Assembly (NCBI GenBank): GCA_013816265.1
Contig: JACDES010000013.1
Coordinates: 1 to 40,723, forward strand
DNA from: Parachlamydiaceae bacterium
Lineage (GTDB): Bacteria > Chlamydiota > Chlamydiia > Chlamydiales > Parachlamydiaceae
DNA length: 40,723 nucleotides
Reading direction: 5' to 3'
Numbering within the stretch: position 1 is the stretch's first letter; every line of letters starts with the position of its first letter. The position numbers and the translations under genes were made by a program. The notes under the pieces are model-generated. The model did no database searches and was not told the DNA's origin. It was given only the letters and a program-made list of their open reading frames with translations. This document shows, piece after piece, positions 31,386-38,715 of the stretch.

Positions 31386-32549
31386 TTAATTCTGATATAA
31401 TTGTGTTAGCATACTTGATTGTTTCTCTAATTTTTTAATGAAATTAAATACCCACGGTCTATCTGAATAATTCTTTCCATACTCACTTTTAAGAATGTAA
31501 ACTGTAGGAAGTATCTCTTCAATGGTTTTCATTTTGATTATTCCTATTTTTAAAAGAACTAAATAAAAAATTGGAAGAGCGGCTAAGAAGGCAAACTGTT
31601 TATGGGTTGAATCAAACCATTCTCCTTCAATGAGTTTTTGAAGATATGGCACCAAAAAGTCTGGTTTGATTTTAAAAAAGGTTTGCAGTGGGCAGTTTTT
31701 TCTGCCCGGTAACGTCGAAAGAAAATCAATAATCTTCGAAGCGAAATTGTGGGATGTGACGAAAGACGTTCCATCTAAATCATACATTTGGCAGCAAAAA
31801 GCGAGTTTAATTTGAACGAGAACCAATGGTCTTTTTTTCTTGAATATGTTGAACATCTGAGTAAGATCTAAACTAACTTTCATCACTTGTTCAAGGCTTT
31901 TCAAATCATCTTGATTAAATTGAAACTCATAAATTTTACATCTTTTATTGAATGACAGCCAATCGGCATCCATATTTCTTTTTAAACTTGTATAGACCTT
32001 TTGAAGTTCATCCCATACAATAATTTCTGCTATTGCATTTTTTGGATTAATAATAAATATGTCTGATGTGGCTATCTCAGCATAAATTTTTTTACATAGA
32101 TCGACAGCAATGGAAGATTGGTCATAGCAAATCAATTTATCCAAAACATCAAACAAAATATCGCCTGAATTCTGTGGATCTTCGTAAAATGGTTTCAAGC
32201 AATCTTCTATACGACCTTTTTGTTCTCTTGAGTCTTCTCTATCCTTAGCTAAATAGAGAGGTATTAATGTTTGAGAAACATACTTATTGTATTCTTTAAA
32301 AAGTTTTGGCTGACACTGCAAAGCACGACCAAATTTTTCAATCTCATTCCATTGATTCTTACTCTCAAGCTCATAAAGGAGTGTTAAAATTTCGTTCTCT
32401 AAATCGATTTCGTAATCTAATTTTTCAAAGGAAGCCGAGTCGCTTTCCATAGCTACAATTATATTTTCAAGTCGTTTCTCTAAAGGAAATTCTATACCTA
32501 TACCCATAATTTTGGTTTTTAGATCTAAATGATCAATACTTTTTGTCAT
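31386..32549 (-). CDS. Unknown alpha-helical protein
   Basis: 387 residues from ATG 32549 (MTKSIDHLDLKTKIM), chosen over the upstream frame because AGAGAAG precedes it. The sequence is a run of helices with TPR/HEAT-like spacing (for example ILTLLYELESKNQWNEIEKF, VLDKLICYDQSSIAVDLCKK, AIAEIIVWDELQKVYTSLKR), without membrane segments until a hydrophobic stretch AFLAALPIFYLVLLKIGI near 320-340. No family recognised. It resembles bacterial alpha-solenoid scaffolds in composition only. It is island cargo. Confidence 0.6.
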   Translation of the reverse strand: MTKSIDHLDLKTKIMGIGIEFPLEKRLENIIVAMESDSASFEKLDYEIDLENEILTLLYELESKNQWNEIEKFGRALQCQPKLFKEYNKYVSQTLIPLYLAKDREDSREQKGRIEDCLKPFYEDPQNSGDILFDVLDKLICYDQSSIAVDLCKKIYAEIATSDIFIINPKNAIAEIIVWDELQKVYTSLKRNMDADWLSFNKRCKIYEFQFNQDDLKSLEQVMKVSLDLTQMFNIFKKKRPLVLVQIKLAFCCQMYDLDGTSFVTSHNFASKIIDFLSTLPGRKNCPLQTFFKIKPDFLVPYLQKLIEGEWFDSTHKQFAFLAALPIFYLVLLKIGIIKMKTIEEILPTVYILKSEYGKNYSDRPWVFNFIKKLEKQSSMLTQLYQN

Positions 32550-32687
32550 AATACTTCTCTTTGATTTTTTGCAAAAATTATCCATATTGGCAAGCAAATT
32601 TGTCTACTTAATCTTCTTAAAAAAACACTACTCAATCATTCTTATCATCAAGTCTACATCGATTCCGTACATAAGGGACAAGTTTTT

Positions 32688-32935
32688 TTACTTTAAAACT
32701 TCAACAGAATCGTATTTCATTTCATGTTGCTCTAATAAAGAATAGACTTCTTCTTTAAAAAACTTGGCATTTTTGATTCTTTCGATCAAAGCTTCAACTT
32801 CATCTACAATGACAGTAAATCCAAAATCAGATTCCTGCCATTCGAATTTTCTAATTTCCGGAAAATTTGTCCGTATCCATAATAAAGATGCACATACATC
32901 TCATGATAGATTTCATCTTCATCACCTTCTTTCAT
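32688..32935 (-). pseudogene. Frameshifted small gene of unknown family
   Basis: From ATG 32935 (TAGGGAAAAG upstream) the frame reads MKEGDEDEIYHEMYVHLYYG, then ends early. Another frame continues plausibly as LLWIRTNFPEIRKFEWQESD then FGFTVIVDEVEALIERIKNA, to a TAA at 32688. A single slip near 32895 would restore about 80 residues. Family not recognised. The rest of 32598-33212 shows no other gene. Confidence 0.5.
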
Positions 32936-33212
32936 AAACTTTTCCCTAACTATATATTATCTGTTTCCAATCTGGTGATTTTTCGGCTAATGTAATTTTA
33001 ACAGTTTCCAAAAACCACATGCTTTTTTTGCAGTGAAGTACTTAAGACAAATTTTCAACCACACCTATAATCTTTTAAGAGCCTCTAGCATGATCACTCT
33101 TCGATAAGGTTCACATACGTGTTTGCGTTAGAGTAATTTTTAGCATGGCTATCCAAAGAAAGCAACGAACTTTTTGATAAGATTAAAGACAACGGTTATT
33201 TCGGAGGAAATT

Positions 33213-33584
33213 ATGAAAAAACTAAGATCATACGAAGAGGAAATGGCGGATACCAGGGTAGAAATAAGCTCTGGTAGTGTCTACACTGCCCTCGGACTAA
33301 AAAATCATGAAGAGATGGAAACAAAATCCAATCTCGTTATAGAAATAAGCAAAGCTATTCAAAAGAAAAAACTCACACAAACACAAGCTGCGGAAATATT
33401 TGGCATCTCTCAACCAAAATTATCGGTGCTGTTAAGTGGGCATTTCCGAGGATATTCAGTCGAACGTTAAATTCATTTTCTTAATGAAATTGGCCAAGTT
33501 GTTGACATTATTGTTAAGTCCAAACTTCGCAATCGAAAAGCTCGTGACACCGTTTACCATTCTATCGGAGTAATTTGTACCTGA
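33213..33584 (+). pseudogene. HigA-like antitoxin with premature stop
   Basis: From ATG 33213 (GGAGG five bases upstream) it encodes an 85-residue product with the HTH (IQKKKLTQTQAAEIFGISQP then KLSVLLSGHFRGYSVER). It ends at TAA 33468, a one-base change from the Leu TTA kept in the fragment at 23359. After the stop the frame continues IHFLNEIGQVVDIIVKSKLR then NRKARDTVYHSIGVICT. No toxin gene precedes it. The short product could still bind DNA. Confidence 0.75.
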
Positions 33585-33674
33585 AGTTTAGCAATAAGAG
33601 TAGATGGAGAGAGCTCCGATATGCTTTGACAGGCCAAAATGTTTTAAATACCGCTCTCGCCAAATATGAATCCT

Positions 33675-34466
33675 TCAAGCATTTTTTTTGCACACGATGA
33701 AGGCATAATCGCCTAAATCATTTTCATATGAAGTAATCACTTTGTCAACATCTCCTGATTCAATGTCTTCTTGGAGTTGTCTGCATCCACATTGAATTTC
33801 TTCAAAGTTTTCTTCAATAGCAAAAGTAGAAATTCCTGCCCTAACTTGCGGATCAAGATAAATATCCGGACGATATTTTCCTGCTTGCAAAAACCAATCT
33901 TGTAAATCTTTTGTCACAAAAAACTTATCTGTTTTTATATTTTGAAAACCTGCTTTAGATAAGGCTTTACCAAGTTGTTCATCACTTGTCATCACACGCC
34001 CAGCCTTTTGCATCATTTCAGGAAAATATCGGTGCAACCAATATGATTTCATTTGCTCTGGAAATGCTGTAAAAATAACAAAATACCCGTTTTTTATGAC
34101 CCTGAAGACTTCTTGAAAAGCAACTTCGATATCTTTAATGTGATGAGTGGCAAGAACACAAGAAGCCCCATAAAAGCTATCATTTAAAAACGGCATATTC
34201 CTAGCGTCACCACAAATCCAATCAATGCTGTTATTTTTCAGTTTTGCTTTTCTTAACATTTCTTCGGAAATATCAATACCGGTAATTTGAAATCCTCGCT
34301 TAAATATAGCATCAGTGTAATTTCCAGACCCACATCCAACGTCTAAATAAGGCAGACCTTTGATCGGCGATAGATGGTGAATAAGGCGAGATAAAATCTC
34401 AGGATCAGCGCGACGAGTAAAGTCGTAGGTTTTACCAATTTTATTGTATATAGCTGTTGAATTCAT
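33675..34466 (-). CDS. Class I SAM-dependent methyltransferase (UbiE/type-11 like)
   Basis: A 263-residue cytosolic methyltransferase. Motif I is LDVGCGSGNY (41-50), the acidic loop ITGIDISEEML follows, and motif post-II GDARNMPFLNDSFYGASCVL leads to ATHHI and FQEVFRVIKNGYFVIFTAFP. This is the Methyltransf_11/25 pattern used on many small molecules. The N-terminus (YNKIGKTYDFTRRADPEI) resembles the 'Y-x-x-x-A-x-x-Y-D-x-x-R' head of these enzymes. Ribosome site AAGGAC. Downstream of the AlbA-type gene by about 50 bases on the same strand, so probably co-transcribed. The substrate is unknown. Possibly resistance-related, given the exporter in the same island. Confidence 0.88.
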   Translation of the reverse strand: MNSTAIYNKIGKTYDFTRRADPEILSRLIHHLSPIKGLPYLDVGCGSGNYTDAIFKRGFQITGIDISEEMLRKAKLKNNSIDWICGDARNMPFLNDSFYGASCVLATHHIKDIEVAFQEVFRVIKNGYFVIFTAFPEQMKSYWLHRYFPEMMQKAGRVMTSDEQLGKALSKAGFQNIKTDKFFVTKDLQDWFLQAGKYRPDIYLDPQVRAGISTFAIEENFEEIQCGCRQLQEDIESGDVDKVITSYENDLGDYAFIVCKKNA

Positions 34467-34517
34467 GCCTTTTGTCCTTGATAAGGAGTTGCTGTCGTTG
34501 AAGTACTCTGTAGCTTT

Positions 34518-35960
34518 TTAAGGTTTTTCCAACCTATATTTTTGCAACCGGCTTCTAGGCTTATCAGGTATTGTGTAGGCTATGACTCCCTGAGTAAGCA
34601 AATTTTGAAAAGCTTTTTTCAATCCTCCTGAGATACGCTTATGTCCTAATTCATGAGATATTTCAGATTTTGTTAAAGGTTTTCTGCGCAATAAGTTAAT
34701 AACTTCAGCCTCTAGAGATTCGGAGTTTGACTTGGGCCTCGACTTGGGCCTCGACTTGGGCCTTTTCGCTGGAGATTCGGATTCTTCAGGCATTTTTCCT
34801 GTAGCAAAAAAGGCAGAAGGTAGAAAAGTCGTGATCACTGATTGAGTACGCACTTCCCAAGTTGGTTCAGGATTACCGTTTTCTTTGCACCAATCGATAA
34901 TATTCAGTGTGCCCGTTCCCCACTTTTCGATAATACCTGCTCGATAAAAGACGCTGGCGATGATGGGATTCCAGGGCTTAGATTCATGCGGTCTCATAAG
35001 CTTTGCAGGTGTTATATCAAAATGTAAGATCCCTGGATTAATGATTTCCAGGTGATCATCATACATTGCAATTGCCGCTGCTCCGCCATGTGTTGTGTAG
35101 TCCCTATGACAGATGGCATTAGCGACGGCTTCTCGTGTTGCAAGTGGTGGATACAAAGGATAATCTTCACGGATGATCTTTCCTGGCACCACTCTTCCTG
35201 CAATCGGCACGTGATCTAATAAAAAATGCTCACCCCGTCGCAATAAATCAAAAGCATTTCCCCAATAATCACGATTGTCCATAAATCCGGTTAAGCGATC
35301 AGATCCACGAAAAAGGGCTAGTCTTATAGTTAACTGAGGATAGTTTGCAAAAAGTCTTTCACTCTTTCCATACAGTGCAACAGCGGCATTAATGAGACGT
35401 CCGTTATCAAAAAGACTTAAACCGCGCAGAATAGATTCAGCATCGGTATGAGAAGGTTGTTTCATGCGACCCAGCTTGATAGCATTTTGAAGAGTTGTCT
35501 GAATTTCCTCCTGATCCAAATCATCAATTGTCACCCAATCTCGCGCAAGCTCATTTTCCCATCGGCGATGTGCGTGGAATCTATCTAGGATACGTTTTTC
35601 ATATTCTCCGCGAGGCATAATCTGCGTGGTTGGACCATGTCGGATGTAAAGACGGCCGTCATAGCAATAAGTTCCCATTGTTCCTGTCACACGAATGACG
35701 ATGTCGGACTTATCATTTCCTATGTTAACTGTTTCGATTTCGGGAAAAACAGGTGGTTCGATTCTTCGAAATTCAAGAGCAATATCCTCTAAAGTTTTCG
35801 CTGTCACTTGCTGGCCAATTATTTCCCCTTTATCAGAAACACCAAAAATGAGAAATCCTCCAAGACCATTCAATAAAGCACAAACTGCCTTAGCAGCTTC
35901 CGTTCGCTGCCCTGTTGTCTTTTTAAATTCGAGTTCTTCAGATTCACCTTTTGTGACCAA
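34518..35960 (-). CDS. AlbA_2/Schlafen-type ATP-binding DNA-associated protein
   Basis: 480 residues. Residues 3-125 are an AlbA_2 (Schlafen-type) domain (GESEELEFKKTTGQRTEAAK, then AVCALLNGLGGFLIFGVSD). Residues about 255-370 are the GHKL-like ATPase part shared by 'RecG-like' regulators (LATREAVANAICHRDYTTHG, IINPG, AGIIEKWGTGTLNII). A linker with RPKSRPKSRPKS precedes a C-terminal winged helix (LLRRKPLTKSEISHELGHKR). Such proteins act in regulation or phage defence. It starts at TTG 35960 with no good ribosome site. Twelve more codons are open upstream without ATG or GTG, so the natural start may be lost at the island edge. Confidence 0.85.
   Translation of the reverse strand: MVTKGESEELEFKKTTGQRTEAAKAVCALLNGLGGFLIFGVSDKGEIIGQQVTAKTLEDIALEFRRIEPPVFPEIETVNIGNDKSDIVIRVTGTMGTYCYDGRLYIRHGPTTQIMPRGEYEKRILDRFHAHRRWENELARDWVTIDDLDQEEIQTTLQNAIKLGRMKQPSHTDAESILRGLSLFDNGRLINAAVALYGKSERLFANYPQLTIRLALFRGSDRLTGFMDNRDYWGNAFDLLRRGEHFLLDHVPIAGRVVPGKIIREDYPLYPPLATREAVANAICHRDYTTHGGAAAIAMYDDHLEIINPGILHFDITPAKLMRPHESKPWNPIIASVFYRAGIIEKWGTGTLNIIDWCKENGNPEPTWEVRTQSVITTFLPSAFFATGKMPEESESPAKRPKSRPKSRPKSNSESLEAEVINLLRRKPLTKSEISHELGHKRISGGLKKAFQNLLTQGVIAYTIPDKPRSRLQKYRLEKP
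34729..34762. repeat. Tandem 12-bp repeat inside the AlbA-type gene
   Basis: GACTTGGGCCTC is repeated at 34729 and 34741, with a third copy at 34753 that diverges after GACTTGGGCC. It encodes the basic linker RPKSRPKSRPKS. Slippage at such a repeat would change linker length by four residues without breaking the frame. Confidence 0.85.
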
Positions 35961-36127
35961 TTTTTGAAGTTCTTCTAAGCGTATAAGTATCTTTTTTAGT
36001 AAACGTTAGACTATTTCACTATTCTATTTTTTTGAGATTTATTGTACTCGTTTTCTGGGAAAACACAACTTTTTTCGCACATAAGGCGACTGTTAAATCT
36101 GGAGAATGATAGACTCTGGGTCGTATA

Positions 36128-36154
36128 AATATTGCAAGCAGTGCCTGCAATATT
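36128..36154. other. Hairpin between the AlbA-type gene and tRNA-Tyr
   Basis: AATATTGCA (36128-36136) and TGCAATATT (36146-36154) form a perfect 9-bp stem with a 9-base loop. It is a possible protein-binding site near the island's right edge. The remainder of 35961-36314 shows no gene. Confidence 0.4.
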
Positions 36155-36314
36155 AAACTGTCCGGGTAGTGAAATAGCGTAATAGCGGCAAAATCCGAGC
36201 ATTTAGGAATCGCTTAGATGAGAGAAAAAAGGTTGGACAGGGGTTGGACAATAAGTGCCATACAGAATTTTCTTCTGACCAGCAACTTTATTTAAGTCAT
36301 TGAACATGATGGAA

Positions 36315-36396
36315 TGGGGGCGGTTGGACTCGAACCAACGGAGACGTGAGTCGAGGGATTTACAGTCCCTTGCAATTGCCGCTATGCGACACCCCC
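36315..36396 (-). tRNA. tRNA-Tyr (anticodon GTA)
   Basis: 82 bases. The acceptor 5' strand GGGGGTG pairs with CGCCCCC and discriminator A at 36315; the anticodon loop is CTGTAAA. It has the long variable arm (CTCGACTCACGTCTC) of class II tRNA-Tyr and a T-arm with TTCGAGT. CCA is not encoded. It lies 12 bases after tRNA-Thr on the same strand, so they are co-transcribed. Its 3' part is duplicated at 29551. Confidence 0.95.
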
Positions 36397-36408
36397 CTAA
36401 AAAGAAAT

Positions 36409-36481
<73 letters not shown>

Positions 36482-36581
36482 AAATAGGAAGGTATGTTTA
36501 TAACAAAAATAAGGTTTTAAACTCAAGAAATTTATTAAAAATAAAATAAATCACCCCAAAACTTACTCCAAACCACTATTT

Positions 36582-36899
36582 TTATTTAGGCTTCTTATCA
36601 CCTTCAGATAAATATTGAGATGGATTTGTAGGAATCGGCGGGGCCTCATCAGAATGAATCGCTGAACCAAAAGATCTCTCCATCAACGTATTGTAATCCA
36701 CAAAAGCCTGATTCACATTCGAGGGCTTATTCTCCTGCACTTCTGCCTTATGCGCACCACCGGCACTAATCACCTTCGCTGTAAACTTCTTCAACCCTCT
36801 CGGAGCCGTCGCAGCTAAATCATCTTTCATACAACACTGCTTATACTTCTTACCAGATCCACAATGACACGGATCATTTCTTCCAACTTTTTCTGTCAT
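36582..36899 (-). CDS. SEC-C metal-binding motif protein
   Basis: 105 residues with an N-terminal SEC-C zinc motif, [18 protein letters not shown] (6-23; Cys11, Cys13, Cys22, Cys23). It is identical in form to the tail of SecA, which binds SecB and ribosomes. The rest is a hydrophilic, probably disordered tail with Pro and Glu. ATG preceded by AGAGGAAAT. Small SEC-C proteins may act as chaperone-like or ribosome-linked factors; no further function can be given. It lies 100 bases upstream of the tRNAs on the same strand. Confidence 0.85.
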   Translation of the reverse strand: MTEKVGRNDPCHCGSGKKYKQCCMKDDLAATAPRGLKKFTAKVISAGGAHKAEVQENKPSNVNQAFVDYNTLMERSFGSAIHSDEAPPIPTNPSQYLSEGDKKPK

Positions 36900-37072
36900 A
36901 TTTCCTCTTACCTAAATAACTCTAAATAAAGAGATTATTATTTAAATTTAATAAACTTTTGATGTATCCTTTTACGAATAACCCTAATCTAAATTCTAAA
37001 CTTTGCATTATTCACAAAAACCAATTATAGTTTAGGTTTAATTTTTAAAACAATTACAAATTTTTATCACTC

Positions 37073-37813
37073 ATGAATATTCCAATCGCGCAGCCTCCAT
37101 GGACTGGTCTTGGCAAAAGATTAGAAAGTACTTTCCGTAAAGCTTTATTCGACTTCAAAATGCTCGATGGCATAAATAAAGTAGCTATTGCTTTAAGCGG
37201 AGGCAAAGATAGTCTCACTTTACTATTCTTACTTCACGCAATCTCAGGAAGAGGGTTTCCCAACTTAGAACTTCATGCGATCCATGTTGGAGGCGAATTC
37301 TCTTGCGGCGCCGGTGTTAATGAAGATTATCTTCGCTCCATCTGTTCCCAACTAAATATAAATTTCATCACTTGTCAATCGACCCAAAAATTAGAAACAC
37401 TAGAATGTTATAGCTGCTCTAGAGAGCGCCGTAGACTTATTTTTGAAGCTGCCAAAAGTGTTGGTGCTCACACAATTGCATTTGGTCATCATCGTGACGA
37501 TAGTGCTCAAACACTTTTAATGAATCTTTTACATAAAGCTGAATTCGCCGGCAACTTACCAAAGATTCATATGCAAGATTATGGCGTCACGATCATACGA
37601 CCTCTGATATATGTCGGAGAACAAGATATCCGTACTTTTGCCCAACAACAAGGTTTCGCTAGAATCATGTGCCGATGTCCTGTAGGGCAAAATTCCATGA
37701 GAAAGCAGGTCGAAGATTTGTTGAAAGAACTGGAAGCCACTTTCCCCAATGCACGTGAAAATATTGCTAAAGCCGGTATACTATATGGATCACAAAAAGC
37801 TGCGACACCCTAA
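37073..37813 (+). CDS. ttcA: TtcA-like tRNA 2-thiocytidine synthetase
   Basis: 246 residues. The PP-loop ATPase motif SGGKDS is at 42-47 (VAIALSGGKDSLTLLFLL). Two conserved cysteines, Cys112 and Cys115 (ECYSCSRERRR), and a third, Cys200 or Cys202 (IMCRCPVGQ), correspond to the iron-sulfur-binding cysteines of TtcA. FGHHRDDSAQTLLMNLLH is the family's second signature. TtcA thiolates cytidine 32 of certain tRNAs. The N-terminus is shorter than E. coli TtcA. It begins a probable operon with the AAA+ gene 39 bases downstream. A TtcA-family paralogue with another tRNA target is possible. Confidence 0.85.
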   Translation: MNIPIAQPPWTGLGKRLESTFRKALFDFKMLDGINKVAIALSGGKDSLTLLFLLHAISGRGFPNLELHAIHVGGEFSCGAGVNEDYLRSICSQLNINFITCQSTQKLETLECYSCSRERRRLIFEAAKSVGAHTIAFGHHRDDSAQTLLMNLLHKAEFAGNLPKIHMQDYGVTIIRPLIYVGEQDIRTFAQQQGFARIMCRCPVGQNSMRKQVEDLLKELEATFPNARENIAKAGILYGSQKAATP

Positions 37814-37852
37814 CAACCTATTTGCCTCTCTCTAAACTAAGGAGATTTTGTC

Positions 37853-38707
37853 ATGACTTGTAATTTGCCAAGCGAACACGAAAGCCGTATTAAAATCCAA
37901 GGTGTCGAAATCGCTCTTGGATTCCCCGATGAATTCAAATTCCAATGGATTGGTCAAAAGGACGTTCTAGATCAACTGTTAGCCGCATGGATGGTAATCG
38001 ATAAAGACGATATTCCCCTTAATCCACGTTTAATAGGAAAACCAGGCGTTGGAAAAACAACCTTAGCATATGCTGCAGCTAAAAAAATCGACAGATCCGT
38101 CTACATCTTCCAATGCACAATGGACACAAGACCCGAAGACCTCTTAATTACTCCTGTCATCGATCAATCAGGTGGCATCAGATATGTGGCTTCAGCTCTT
38201 GTGACGGCTATGATTCGTGGGGGTGTTTGCATCCTCGATGAAGCCAACCGCATGAGCGAAAAGTCATGGGCATCATTAGCTCCCCTCCTTGATACACGTC
38301 GTTATATCGAATCGATAGTAGCGGGATTAAAAGTAAGCGCCCATCCCGATTTCAGAATCTGTGTCACAATGAATGACGATGCATCGACTTTTGAGATTCC
38401 TGAATATATCCATAGCCGATTGCAACCTCAAATTTTTCTTGAATTTCCGGAAGCGGAGGAAGAGCGTCGCATCTTACGTGAGAATTTACCTTTCGTGGAT
38501 GAATATATAATGGAATATGTCGTCAACTTTCTCCAAAGAGCTCATGGCAGCAACGAAAATTACACCATTCGCGATGGTATAAATGTTGCTCGATATGCCG
38601 CCAAAAGGATAAAAAGCTTAAATGGAAATAAAGGCAACACTGAAAATCTATTGCGAGAAGCAATTATCATGACTCTTGGTGATGAAGCAATGTCCTATGT
38701 AGAATAG
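37853..38707 (+). CDS. MoxR-like AAA+ ATPase
   Basis: 284 residues. Walker A is GKPGVGKTT (62-70), Walker B GVCILDEANRM (124-134), sensor 1 VTMNDD (171-176) and the arginine-finger region IHSRLQP (186-192). This set and the short length match MoxR/dynein-like AAA+ proteins, which remodel partner proteins, often with a VWA protein. No VWA gene is present in the window. AAGGAGATTTT precedes the ATG. The partner is probably the 609-residue protein 8 bases downstream. Single-AAA architecture without a protease. Confidence 0.88.
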   Translation: MTCNLPSEHESRIKIQGVEIALGFPDEFKFQWIGQKDVLDQLLAAWMVIDKDDIPLNPRLIGKPGVGKTTLAYAAAKKIDRSVYIFQCTMDTRPEDLLITPVIDQSGGIRYVASALVTAMIRGGVCILDEANRMSEKSWASLAPLLDTRRYIESIVAGLKVSAHPDFRICVTMNDDASTFEIPEYIHSRLQPQIFLEFPEAEEERRILRENLPFVDEYIMEYVVNFLQRAHGSNENYTIRDGINVARYAAKRIKSLNGNKGNTENLLREAIIMTLGDEAMSYVE

Positions 38708-38715
38708 GATTTTAT

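Larger units (their letters stand above)
29551..36365. mobile_element. Candidate genomic island integrated at tRNA-Tyr (6.8 kb)
   Basis: It is bounded by 51-bp direct repeats of the tRNA-Tyr 3' part; the intact tRNA is at the right end and the displaced 3' fragment at the left, the correct polarity for integration into a minus-strand tRNA. Cargo: Bcr/CflA-type exporter, hypothetical protein, damaged small gene, broken antitoxin, methyltransferase, AlbA-type protein. No integrase was seen, so it is a relic or was mobilised in trans. Three copies of G(T/C)GTAAAATTTG-like motifs flank the left end (29368-29386 inverted, 29477-29498, 29722-29743) and could be recombinase arm sites. The rest of 29259-29783 is AT-rich without genes. 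Confidence 0.6.
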
